This document shows positions 1 to 8,211 of a DNA stretch of 14,627 bases, in pieces. Below the pieces are notes generated by a model. The model saw nothing but the letters and a program-made list of their open reading frames with translations, was not told where the DNA came from and searched no databases. Source of the DNA: Pseudomonadota bacterium. GTDB taxonomy: Bacteria; Myxococcota; Bradymonadia; UBA4248. Made by a program: the position numbers and the translations under genes. The first letter of the stretch is position 1, and the number at the start of each line of letters is the position of its first letter. The stretch covers positions 1-14,627 of the forward strand of contig JAGACY010000076.1 in assembly GCA_017613855.1 (NCBI GenBank), given 5' to 3'.

Positions 1-3000
1 CCGACACAGACGGCTGCAGATGTGTCTGTCCCTGATCATGCCGGGGAAATATCGGATATCCCAAAGCATGTTTTGGTCACTGGCACCGTCTTGCCCATGT
101 ATAGCTATACCGATTTCGATTTTATCATGAAAGACGATGATGTTTCCGAAATAAACGGGATGTCAGCCTCTTACGCCGCAGGAGAGCTTGTCAAACTGAT
201 TAAAGAAAAAGAACACATCGACGGGCGCGGCATCGTCATGCTGCTGAATGGCAATGTGAGTGTAGATAACAGTTCGGCTTTTGAATTCGATGCAACTGTA
301 GGTGACAAACGATCTACGTATTATGTAACCAGTTGGGCAAAAGTATTCGATGAGAATGAAAATTATATCGGACGCATCGTAAAAGGCGGTAAGGAGCCCG
401 GGGAAGTTCCTGCCCAAATGAAACAAAGCACAGATGAATATGTCGATTTTGCGTTTATTTTCCCCGAACAATCAGAGGAAATCGAAGGACTCACACGTGA
501 AGAAGCGGCGACCTATGTTGCACATCAGGCCATTCCGGAACTGTCTGAACAGTCCGGGTGCGAACCATGGTCAATAGTTCTGGACGGAACGGCCCAGATC
601 GAAGGCCAGAAAGCCTATGATTTTTCGGTGTTTCATCAATGGCTGCCCAAAAGTGACGATCAATTTTCATTTATGAATGATACCAAAACCCCAGTCTCAT
701 TCCGTATGGCAATCACGGCCAATCGAAAGGCATATCTTTACGAGCTCATCCCAGATCAAATCGGTACGCTGAAACAAATGGAACTTCCCGAACCGCTGCC
801 ACCCGATCCCAAGATTGCCAAAGCACTGCAGAAATACAAAAAGAAATCGCCGGACGGGTTTCTCGGCACAATCGCTCTGCATGCCCTCGAAGAAATGATC
901 AAATACACCGGTTATCCTGAATATCGCCTTAAAATAAAAGACAAAGCCGATGATATTGCTCTCGACTGGATCCGCAATGCCGCAGAAAATCTCAATCAGT
1001 GGATTAAAAACTACAAAGGCGAGTCATTGACGGTGATTCAGACGATTACGGCGAGAAATACCCAACTGAAGCTAGCCGTTGCAAACAGTCCTGCCACTGT
1101 CTCAAAGTCATTTGAACGGCTCATTCTTTACCGAGGCAAGATCGAAGAGAATGGAAAAACGCGCCATCGCTTTGCCATCGGCCAGGTTAATCTCGAGACA
1201 TTGAATGAAAAGATTTCTTATGAAATAGAAGTCGATGAAGATGGGACATTCTACCTCTTAAAACCATCCGTCTCATTTTTTGCCATGGTTCCGCAGGATA
1301 TTAAAAAGGCTGCCAAACATGGTCTGGACGATGATCTGATATACGATTATGCATCAGCACAGAGCGAGAATGGCAGCAGCCGTTTCTGCAAAGACAACTA
1401 TGTCGGCATGAATTTTAAAAAGAAACTGGGCAAAGATGCGCCATCATCCGCCAAATCAGCCAACTTTATTATGGATCACCTCTACCGCTTCTATCATGGA
1501 GAACGCAACATCAACCCATGGTATGTGACGGAAATGGATCATGGCGAAATTAAAGGCGCGCAAACGCATGAGTTTACGGTTGGACAAGGCACTTCGGGAG
1601 ATTACCCGATTTATTTCCGGGCTGCCGTCGATGAAAATGGCAAAGTCTATCGTTATGATGGCGATGCCCCTGTCTATGTCGACACGCTTCCCACTGCCAA
1701 GTCCAGTGATTCCGCCAAAGAAGATGACAATCTCAAAGCACTTCAGAACCGTTTGGAGGATATGTTTGCGGGGGTTCCTGTTGACGATTCCAAACACGAA
1801 GCGGATAAAGAAAACCATGTTGAAGAGAATACAACGCCCGTCTATCCTGCACCTAAACAGGATGTCGATGAATTAAAGACGATATACCCGGCCACGTATT
1901 TCGAAATCCCCAAATTGGATTCCTCTCAGAATCAAACGAATGAGGACGCAGATTCAGAAAGGAACGGAGACAAACTTGAAACCACCGAATATACAGACTT
2001 TGATTTTGTCAGGTCACGCCAGAATCCCCCGAAATTCAAGAATCTGTCCGGCCAGGATGCAGCCATCTACATCAACAGCGAAATCATTCCTTCGTTAAAA
2101 ATGTATCCGAACAATTATTGGGTCATGCGGCTTTTAGGCAAAGGCACAGCCAAAGACATCCATAATGAAGCCATGTTCTTTAACATCGGATACATCGATA
2201 CCTGGCATAAATTCCAGAACAAAGTCACACTTGCAGTTTCGAAAGATCGCAAGGTCTACCGTCCCCAAATGGTTTACAAATATATAAAGGATATGGCTGT
2301 CCAAACGGCTCCCGAGGTTGGTCCCACCGAGTTTTCCGGTTTTTCGGTTGGCCGTGTAACGACTGTATCATTCAATTATCCATTGTTTACACTCATCGAG
2401 CCGTCGTCCATGCCCGAATGCGACGGTTACACACTCCCACAGGCTGCTGCCGAAGTCGAAGCCGCTTACCTGCATGACCATAATGACGGCAACTGGACGA
2501 TTGAATACCGTGGCATAACCGAAATAGAGGGGGCCAAAGCCTGGAAGCTTCGCATTTCTTACGGCAATGACAAATACTCTTTCAACGTGGCAGCATCTAC
2601 GGCACATAAACTCTATCATGCTGCAGAAGAACTTCAGCAAGTGGGCACAGTGCCAGCAAAAGTCACCGCACCTCCGCTCGATAACACCCCTGACAGCATC
2701 CGTGAGCGAACGCATTGGGATGAGAATGAATGCGGCATCGGTACCCTCAACACCAAAAAGAATAATATCCCAGAAGGAGACTATGTTTCGCTAAGATTAG
2801 CCGCCCACTGGATTTTTGAAACGATGGCCAAAACTTATACAGGTAAACAAGACAACAACCCATGGCGCGCAGTCCCCACCGGAACGACGCAAATCGAAGG
2901 TGTCGACGCCTACGAGTTTGACATTGGCCAGGGCAAATACCACCTTGCCCAAACGTATTTTAAAGCAGCTGTCACTCAGGATAGAAAGATATACAGAGTC

Positions 3001-3063
3001 ACAGACGGCAAACTGGAACTCGTCGGTACAATCCCAGAGGATGCACCCGAGCCTCGATACTGA
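1..3063 (+). CDS. Multi-module protein of unrecognised family (5' partial)
   Basis: The frame is open from base 1 (codons P-T-Q-T-A-A-D) to TGA at 3061, so the real start lies upstream and the GTG at 22 is not needed as a start; 1020 residues are visible. The protein is a string of about seven diverged copies of one ~100-residue module, near nt 106-400, 436-790, 855-1300 (degenerate), 1330-1690, 1984-2300, 2320-2655 and 2700-3050. The module reads: a YxDFxF-like strand, an Ala-rich helix, an (N)PW or W motif, G-x(2-4)-I-x-G-x-x-AYEF-x-I, then F-(K/R)-x-AV-x-x-(D/N)-x-K-(I/V)-Y and a closing (V)GT(I/L/V)P. Residues 10-25 look like the tail of a further upstream module (LVTGTVLP). An acidic, low-complexity linker near nt 1690-1980 separates modules 4 and 5. 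There are almost no cysteines. The helix-then-sheet pattern recalls PepSY-like domains, but that is a guess. The function is unknown; export is inferred from the lipoprotein neighbour built of the same module. Confidence 0.85.
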   Translation, partial: PTQTAADVSVPDHAGEISDIPKHVLVTGTVLPMYSYTDFDFIMKDDDVSEINGMSASYAAGELVKLIKEKEHIDGRGIVMLLNGNVSVDNSSAFEFDATVGDKRSTYYVTSWAKVFDENENYIGRIVKGGKEPGEVPAQMKQSTDEYVDFAFIFPEQSEEIEGLTREEAATYVAHQAIPELSEQSGCEPWSIVLDGTAQIEGQKAYDFSVFHQWLPKSDDQFSFMNDTKTPVSFRMAITANRKAYLYELIPDQIGTLKQMELPEPLPPDPKIAKALQKYKKKSPDGFLGTIALHALEEMIKYTGYPEYRLKIKDKADDIALDWIRNAAENLNQWIKNYKGESLTVIQTITARNTQLKLAVANSPATVSKSFERLILYRGKIEENGKTRHRFAIGQVNLETLNEKISYEIEVDEDGTFYLLKPSVSFFAMVPQDIKKAAKHGLDDDLIYDYASAQSENGSSRFCKDNYVGMNFKKKLGKDAPSSAKSANFIMDHLYRFYHGERNINPWYVTEMDHGEIKGAQTHEFTVGQGTSGDYPIYFRAAVDENGKVYRYDGDAPVYVDTLPTAKSSDSAKEDDNLKALQNRLEDMFAGVPVDDSKHEADKENHVEENTTPVYPAPKQDVDELKTIYPATYFEIPKLDSSQNQTNEDADSERNGDKLETTEYTDFDFVRSRQNPPKFKNLSGQDAAIYINSEIIPSLKMYPNNYWVMRLLGKGTAKDIHNEAMFFNIGYIDTWHKFQNKVTLAVSKDRKVYRPQMVYKYIKDMAVQTAPEVGPTEFSGFSVGRVTTVSFNYPLFTLIEPSSMPECDGYTLPQAAAEVEAAYLHDHNDGNWTIEYRGITEIEGAKAWKLRISYGNDKYSFNVAASTAHKLYHAAEELQQVGTVPAKVTAPPLDNTPDSIRERTHWDENECGIGTLNTKKNNIPEGDYVSLRLAAHWIFETMAKTYTGKQDNNPWRAVPTGTTQIEGVDAYEFDIGQGKYHLAQTYFKAAVTQDRKIYRVTDGKLELVGTIPEDAPEPRY

Positions 3064-3073
3064 TTGATTCTGA

Positions 3074-3093
3074 CGGGGGGCGGTGGCCCCCCG
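3074..3093 (+). terminator. GC hairpin just after the stop codon
   Basis: A perfect 8-bp stem (CGGGGGGC paired with GCCCCCCG) closes a GGTG loop, beginning 11 nt after the TGA at 3061-3063. No T-tract follows directly, so it is not a classical intrinsic terminator. It could slow polymerase, protect the mRNA 3' end, or act with the larger stem beside it. Confidence 0.4.
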
Positions 3094-3094
3094 C

Positions 3095-3181
3095 GCGGCT
3101 ATCTCCCCCATCCCACGCAGAAATGCTGCTCCTGACATTCACGATGCCGGAGTCCATAGAGGGATGGGTGAGATACGCCGC
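3095..3181 (+). repeat. Long bulged inverted repeat (hairpin H1)
   Basis: The arms 3095-3114 and 3161-3181 pair over 20 bp with one mismatch (C3106 opposite T3169) and one unpaired base, C3176. The sequence around the bulge is GGC-TAT on the 5' arm against ATA-C-GCC on the 3' arm. The loop is 46 nt. The same TAT/ATA-plus-bulged-C arrangement appears in the hairpins at 5014-5071, 5076-5103, 13291-13320 and 13323-13359. Orientation follows the gene ending at 3063. Confidence 0.6.
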
Positions 3182-3249
3182 TCCCCCCACTGACTTCGCT
3201 TCAAACTGACTCATACCTTTTTTGTTCATATCACCCGCGAGATACCAAG

Positions 3250-5004
3250 ATGTATACCCAAGCCAAATACTTTTTCATTCTTGCGCTTGCAGCCTCACTC
3301 GCCATGGGGTGCAGCACTGCCAATAAAAAAACAGAATCTGCCACAAATGACGCAGTATCTGATGCCTCTTCAGAAAGCACGCTTCTTCTGACGTTGCCGC
3401 AATTATACTACCGCTATCATTTCGGGCAGTTCAATCTTGTGGTACCTGTCGATGAATCCTATATCGATGCGGCTCTCGTCTACAAAGCCAAAGCCGTTTA
3501 TGAGACTATTTCCCCCAAAATGTCTCCAAAGCCGAGTGAGCTGATTTACGAAGGCACGACAATTCAAAATGACCATCAATTGTTTATATTTTCGGCCACT
3601 TCGAACCAGACCTGGACACGCTATGGTATTACAAATGCACGGAGATCCGACGGAAACAGTGATACGCAGGAACCTGCGAAAGTTTTCAGACTGGATGACG
3701 AGGACGAGGTTTATCTTTCGGATGCTGCCATCGAATGGAGTGACGAAGAAAACGAAATGGCGAGCAGACTTATCAATCGTTCCAAAACAAACGAAGATAT
3801 TCTGGAAATGGAGTTCATTAGCCCTGGTAACAGTTGGGGAGAGAATTCTATGGAAATCGTCGATGATAATTTCAACCTGAACGAAATCACCAGTTATATT
3901 CATACCGTTCTCGTTCCCAAATTCCACACCTCCAATCCGCTCATTCCCAAAGCGGAGAATTATTTCATTCAATTGGATGGCAAATCGCAAATCGACCAAA
4001 AGGATGCACTTGAGTTTTCAGTGGGCATCAAAGCCAATGATTCCCGCTTCTATCTTTTCAGGACTGCCGTCGACAGTGAACAAAATGTCTATCTGTACGA
4101 AGCACAGCCTGTCCAGATTGCAACCATGCCAGAAAATCTAACCGCGCCCGTCTGTGAAGATGTGACACGCCCCAAATATTCCAATGTCCCCGAACCATCT
4201 GTTTATCAATATCCGGATTATCAACTGCGAGTCCATTCGACCACATTCAAAAAAGGTGTGATTCCTGTCACCATTGCAGCCTATGCAGCGATAGAAGCAG
4301 CCCGCAATCTCGATGGTGCATTGCAGCCAACACAAATGCAGTCTCTGGATACAGGTTTTCTCGAGTACACACTCGTTGCCGGCAGTTCTGTTCCAAAGAA
4401 ATTCGATATCCAGCTGGATAGCGTTGTTCAAATTCACGGGGTCGATGCTTATGACTTTTCTATCGGAACAGTCATCGATCCGGGATGGAGCAGACAAAAA
4501 TTTGTCCCTCATACCAAAATCGCTGTTGCCCAGGACAGAAAGATATATTCATATACATACAAAACCATCCTCGCCGGCACGTTATCCGATAATACAAATG
4601 CATCGTCAGCACTCGAATATCTGTTTTCTGTGGAGTACAACTCAGGTCAAAACTGCCAGCAATTTTCAGGAAACTCCAATTATTCCTATTCACTCATGCT
4701 TACACGGTATTTGGAAGAGAGTATACCTTCCGAAAATGCTTTTGATGACTTTGATTGTTCTTTGTTCGAATCGGCTGCCAGCTTTGTTTCAAAACAATAT
4801 ATATCCGGTATAACCGCGTCTGTCCCGAAGCAATGGGTAATTCTGTTTGATGAGCTGACAGATCGCGATGGCGAGGTGGCTTATCATATCTATGTGGGCC
4901 ATGATCAGGACGGTTCAAAGATGAAGGTATCTGCTCATTTTATCGTCACGCAATCCGGAAATGTATATCAATATGACACCCTGATAGGCAATATCAATCA
5001 ATAA
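3250..5004 (+). CDS. Probable lipoprotein, paralogous modules to the upstream gene
   Basis: This encodes 584 residues and ends with tandem stops TAA TAA at 5002-5007. The N-terminus is a signal peptide: MYTQAKYFF, a hydrophobic ILALAASLAMG stretch, then Cys21 followed by S-T-A-N. The lipobox LAMGC is acceptable though Ala at -3 is not the commonest choice, so an outer-membrane or periplasmic lipoprotein is likely. About four copies of the module of the preceding gene follow. The clearest are nt ~3860-4130 (helix, FIQLDGKSQI, ALEFSVGI, TAVDSEQNVYLY) and ~4190-4590 (FDIQLDSVVQIHG, VDAYDFSIG, IAVAQDRKIYSY, ILAGTL). The first (~3380-3740) and last (~4615-5000) are more diverged. The gene lies 186 nt downstream on the same strand, so the pair probably arose by duplication and may be co-transcribed. 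The family is not recognised and the function is unknown. Confidence 0.85.
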   Translation: MYTQAKYFFILALAASLAMGCSTANKKTESATNDAVSDASSESTLLLTLPQLYYRYHFGQFNLVVPVDESYIDAALVYKAKAVYETISPKMSPKPSELIYEGTTIQNDHQLFIFSATSNQTWTRYGITNARRSDGNSDTQEPAKVFRLDDEDEVYLSDAAIEWSDEENEMASRLINRSKTNEDILEMEFISPGNSWGENSMEIVDDNFNLNEITSYIHTVLVPKFHTSNPLIPKAENYFIQLDGKSQIDQKDALEFSVGIKANDSRFYLFRTAVDSEQNVYLYEAQPVQIATMPENLTAPVCEDVTRPKYSNVPEPSVYQYPDYQLRVHSTTFKKGVIPVTIAAYAAIEAARNLDGALQPTQMQSLDTGFLEYTLVAGSSVPKKFDIQLDSVVQIHGVDAYDFSIGTVIDPGWSRQKFVPHTKIAVAQDRKIYSYTYKTILAGTLSDNTNASSALEYLFSVEYNSGQNCQQFSGNSNYSYSLMLTRYLEESIPSENAFDDFDCSLFESAASFVSKQYISGITASVPKQWVILFDELTDRDGEVAYHIYVGHDQDGSKMKVSAHFIVTQSGNVYQYDTLIGNINQ

Positions 5005-5013
5005 TAACAAAAA

Positions 5014-5071
5014 TGCCGGGCGTATTTTGTGAAGACGGGCTGTCAGCCCGTCTAAGCAAAATAGCCCGGCA
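5014..5071 (-). terminator. Intrinsic terminator with nested bulged hairpin (H2)
   Basis: The 58-nt segment folds almost end to end: 8 bp (5014-5021 with 5064-5071), one unpaired G5022, 7 bp (TATTTTG 5023-5029 with CAAAATA 5057-5063), a 3x3 internal loop, then a 9-bp inner stem (5033-5041 with 5045-5053). Read on the minus strand it is followed at once by TTTTTGTTATTAT (5013-5001), a good U-tract, so it should terminate the cysteine-rich/Sel1 gene. On the plus strand no U-tract follows. On the minus strand the unpaired base is a C just 3' of ATA, the same signature as the other bulged hairpins. Confidence 0.75.
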
Positions 5072-5075
5072 CCAT

Positions 5076-5103
5076 GCGCGCCGTATGCAACGCATAGGCG
5101 CGC
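5076..5103 (-). repeat. Bulged hairpin H3, pairs with the terminator hairpin
   Basis: The arms 5076-5082 and 5097-5103 pair over 7 bp (GCGCGCC/GGCGCGC). After one unpaired G5083, TATGC (5084-5088) pairs with GCATA (5092-5096) around a 3-nt loop. On the minus strand it reads GCGCGCC-TATGC-GTT-GCATA-C-GGCGCGC, with the unpaired C directly after ATA. It starts 24 nt after the stop of the minus-strand gene and precedes H2. Confidence 0.6.
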
Positions 5104-5127
5104 GAACACACAAGCCAGACAAACGCC

Positions 5128-8100
5128 CTAGTCATTGTCCCGAATCAACATCTGAATATAATCACCAGCCATTAAACCGTTCTTAGAGAGTGCTTTTGCA
5201 CAAGTCTCTCCCTCTTTGTATTGCTTTCGAAGTCTGTCACAAGCATTGGCACAGCCCTTCTGGACGAGTTTTTCAAGCTCATTCTTCGATACATCGCCAT
5301 TCCCGGCCTGAGCGCACTGTTGCATCGTTTCAATCCGCTTTGCGGCAAGGGTATGGCCATTTTTAGCGGCATGGTTCAGAAGATCTTCCTCACTTCTTTC
5401 CAATTCCCAGTCGCTGATATCGTTGACTCCAAAGAATGCAGACAACTGATATTCGGCTTCAAGACTGCCTGCTTTGGCTGCATTTTTCAGAGCATCGAGG
5501 ATAAAAGTCCGTGCCTCGGACAGATTATCGAACAACTCAGGATTCTGAGCGACCAGGCGTGCGAGCTGATAAAACCCATAGGCAGAATCAGGCGAAACGC
5601 GATAGCCACTCATCTCATGAAGGATTTGTGAGGCTTTTTTTACATCCTTGGTAACATTTTTACCGGACAGATACTGGCTGACAAGTTCATATCGGGACAG
5701 AACATCCATCTGGTTTGCCTGTTCTGACAGTATCTTTAAACCTTCGTCGACATTTTTGTCCATGCCGATGCCACGAATCATGAGAACTGCTTTAAGATAC
5801 TGAAGATCATTGCCATAATTGGCAAGCATGGCCCATATCATCGAAAAAGGTCCATCTGAGTTCTTTTTACCCGATTGTTTCTTGTTTTTTTCAGCTTCAT
5901 CAATTTGAGCAAGAGCTTTCTTTATCCTGGCGACTGCATCTTTGGATTTTTTGTTTTTATCGAGTTCAATCAGACCAAGCTGAATAGAGGCAAGCGGATT
6001 TCCAGCCTGTTCGGCCTTTTGATAGAATGAAATGGCCTTATCGGGATTTGCCTGATGAATATATCCAAAGTGATAATCTACACCATGGGCATAAAGTACT
6101 TCACTGTTATTGCCATCGACACAGCTGCCATCGAAGTTGCATAGTTTGTCAGGTCCGCATGCGTCATCACTTGCGCATTCACATTTTCTTGAACTGAAGG
6201 AATGCCGTCCCGGGGTTCGGCATATAAATCCCTGAGCACAGCCGTCATCCGATATACATTCGCAAGATAATTTGGAGTTGCACATTTGATTTGCACCGCA
6301 CTGTGCATTTGAAAGGCATCCGCACTGGTGACTTGCCAGACATACGAGATTGTCCGGGCAGTCCGAATTGCTCATGCACTTGACAAATACTTTGCTAACG
6401 TCGGCTACCGTTATCGAATTGCTCATAATCTCTTTAATAGCATCCAAATCGAGAGACAATTCAACAGATTTGCCGGTCGTACATTCGTGATAGAAAGTGT
6501 TGCAGGACAATCCGTCAGGGCAATCACTCGAAGAAGTACAGTAATGACGCTCGATATCCGCCATGCACTGTCCCATGATACACGATTTGCCCGATTCACA
6601 GTCTTCCGATTTTGAACATGAATAACCGCAGATACGTCCCTGAACGTAATCCTGTTTATTTGGATCATACACATTTCTCACATTGGGCAGACATTTACTG
6701 CCGCCGATACGTGCACAATCGTCATCCGTGGCACAAACTTCAGCCAGCTTAAATCCCCAGAAAGTCTTCGGTTCCGCAGTGCAATAGCCATAGTGATTAC
6801 ATTTGACGTCGTTGCCGCAGTCCGTGTCTGATGTACATTTCTTAGCGACAGCCTCGCATTTCTTTTCGTAAGAGCAAAAATACCCATCGCCGCAATCGGC
6901 ACTGGAGGAACACGACTCGGCTTTTTTCTTTGCCGCCTTTTCCTTTTGCTCATCGCTCATTTCTTCGCACTTCCCGGATTTGCACGAATACCCATCCTTG
7001 CAATCGCCATTTTTGAAGCACTCGACACAGGCATTATCGAACAAATCACAGTATGGTTTTGAGGCAGGGCAATGGCTGTCCTGCGTACATTCCAAACATT
7101 TTGTTTCGTTCTTCTCTTCAATGCCACTGAATGTACATCCATCGCCGCAACTCTTTCCAGTTGCGTGAATATACTTCAAACAGTGTTGACCCTCTTCTTT
7201 GCAGTCATTATCCGAAACACACCCAACGCATTTGTGCTCATGGCAGATTTCATCACTAAAGCATCCATTGTTATCACTGCATTCATAATCCCGGCATTTT
7301 CCGTCATCGCAAAATCGATTCTCTCCGCATTCAGAATCAGAATCACAACGACAAACGAAATGCTGACATTTGCCTTGTGAGCAATCTTCATTGGTGTTGC
7401 ATTCCTTCTCTTTGCAAATGCCATCTGAACAATACTTATTCTCACCGCATTGATCGTCGCTCTTGCATTTGGCTTCGACACATGCTCCATTCAGAAATAT
7501 CTCACTATCATCGCAGTAAAATGAACATGAATCTTCACTACATGAAGCCCCGAAATTTGAATCATCCCCATCGATACAAATCCCGACGATCATATTGGTT
7601 AAAGAGATACATGCCCCATGCATACCGCAATCGCCCATGCTATTTGTACAAAATGCACTGCAAACGCCATTGAGACATACCGAACCATTGTCGCAGTCTG
7701 ATGATGCATTACAGTGTTCCACAACAGGATTCTTAGGTACACAAACGCCATTGCCGTTGCATGCAAATCCTTCGGAGCAGTTTTGATCATTTGCACAAGC
7801 CGCACATTTTCCGTTGTAACATTTGTCAAATTCGGGACAGTCCAGATCATTGCTGCAGCTTATTTGATCGACATTGACACATATATCCCGCACACAAGCC
7901 GACCCCGGGCGGCACATTGTATGGGATGTGCATGCTGCCCCATCTTCGACTGCCGGCATTCTCTGCTTATTCTGTGTATTTGTCGTTTGCGCATCTTCGC
8001 CATTTGGACATGCCTCACCATCCTGACAGGCAATTCCATTATCTGTGGCTGCATTGACATTGAGTGATGCATCTTTTTTGGAGCATTCAGGCAAGGCCAC

Positions 8101-8157
8101 AAGACATACACACAATGAAACATAAAATGCGAGTTTCTTCACGGAATGTGATTTCAT
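5128..8157 (-). CDS. Cysteine-rich (Dickkopf-like units) and Sel1-repeat exported protein
   Basis: The start was set at ATG 8157-8155 rather than the longer ORF from 8208, because AGGAG lies 10 nt upstream (8172-8168) and the signal peptide begins there (MKSHSVKKLAFY... VALPEC). The product is 1009 aa. Cys25 would be the lipidated residue, but the box LPEC has an unusual Glu at -1, so cleavage by signal peptidase I is an alternative. Residues ~30-685 hold about 20 units of the pattern C-x-S/N-D-x-D/Q-C-x-x-G-x-x-C-x-x-x-x-C, a small disulfide knot resembling Dickkopf-type repeats common in Myxococcota surface proteins. A Lys/Glu-rich linker (~nt 6940) and a Cys-poor stretch (~nt 6380-6465) interrupt them. 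Residues ~690-1009 are Sel1-like alpha-helical repeats (YHFGYIHQANPDKAISFYQ, AGNPLASIQLGLIEL, LMIRGIGMDKNVDEGLKIL). It probably follows etfA in one transcript (54-nt gap). A role in protein-protein interaction at the cell surface is inferred. Confidence 0.85.
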   Translation of the reverse strand: MKSHSVKKLAFYVSLCVCLVALPECSKKDASLNVNAATDNGIACQDGEACPNGEDAQTTNTQNKQRMPAVEDGAACTSHTMCRPGSACVRDICVNVDQISCSNDLDCPEFDKCYNGKCAACANDQNCSEGFACNGNGVCVPKNPVVEHCNASSDCDNGSVCLNGVCSAFCTNSMGDCGMHGACISLTNMIVGICIDGDDSNFGASCSEDSCSFYCDDSEIFLNGACVEAKCKSDDQCGENKYCSDGICKEKECNTNEDCSQGKCQHFVCRCDSDSECGENRFCDDGKCRDYECSDNNGCFSDEICHEHKCVGCVSDNDCKEEGQHCLKYIHATGKSCGDGCTFSGIEEKNETKCLECTQDSHCPASKPYCDLFDNACVECFKNGDCKDGYSCKSGKCEEMSDEQKEKAAKKKAESCSSSADCGDGYFCSYEKKCEAVAKKCTSDTDCGNDVKCNHYGYCTAEPKTFWGFKLAEVCATDDDCARIGGSKCLPNVRNVYDPNKQDYVQGRICGYSCSKSEDCESGKSCIMGQCMADIERHYCTSSSDCPDGLSCNTFYHECTTGKSVELSLDLDAIKEIMSNSITVADVSKVFVKCMSNSDCPDNLVCLASHQCGCLSNAQCGANQMCNSKLSCECISDDGCAQGFICRTPGRHSFSSRKCECASDDACGPDKLCNFDGSCVDGNNSEVLYAHGVDYHFGYIHQANPDKAISFYQKAEQAGNPLASIQLGLIELDKNKKSKDAVARIKKALAQIDEAEKNKKQSGKKNSDGPFSMIWAMLANYGNDLQYLKAVLMIRGIGMDKNVDEGLKILSEQANQMDVLSRYELVSQYLSGKNVTKDVKKASQILHEMSGYRVSPDSAYGFYQLARLVAQNPELFDNLSEARTFILDALKNAAKAGSLEAEYQLSAFFGVNDISDWELERSEEDLLNHAAKNGHTLAAKRIETMQQCAQAGNGDVSKNELEKLVQKGCANACDRLRKQYKEGETCAKALSKNGLMAGDYIQMLIRDND

Positions 8158-8167
8158 TTTGTCAAAT

Positions 8168-8172
8168 CTCCT
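8168..8172 (-). promoter_or_regulatory. Ribosome binding site that fixes the start at 8157
   Basis: The minus strand reads AGGAG ten bases before the ATG at 8157. It lies inside the longer open frame from 8208, so it supports the shorter protein that begins with the signal peptide. Confidence 0.7.
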
Positions 8173-8211
8173 GTTCAAACAAAAGGAATTCCCTGTGCAT
8201 AGGGACACCGC

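Larger units (their letters stand above)
3064..3249. other. Structured intergenic spacer, 186 nt
   Basis: This gap between two co-directional paralogous genes holds a compact GC hairpin (3074-3093) and a long bulged stem (3095-3181), followed by a T-run at 3218-3223. No convincing -35/-10 pair is visible before the next gene, so the downstream gene may be read through from upstream or have a non-sigma70 promoter. The only ribosome-binding candidate for the gene at 3250 is a weak GAGA at 3239-3242. Confidence 0.6.

Noticed and set aside
3403..3999. 198-codon antisense frame
   Set aside because: It is opposite a well-supported gene with repeated modules, and its translation shows no motif or signal.
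5005..5127. Possible insertion-sequence terminal inverted repeats
   Set aside because: The palindromes are short hairpins with no transposase gene or target-site duplication nearby; a terminator explains the larger one, though a REP-like origin remains open.
8189..8206. Small TCCCT/AGGGA hairpin after etfA
   Set aside because: It is only 5 bp with no adjacent T-tract, overlapping ordinary spacer; too weak to call a terminator.
8158..8208. 17-residue N-terminal extension of the cysteine-rich/Sel1 protein
   Set aside because: The strong AGGAG and the signal peptide both point to the start at 8157; the extension would bury the signal sequence.
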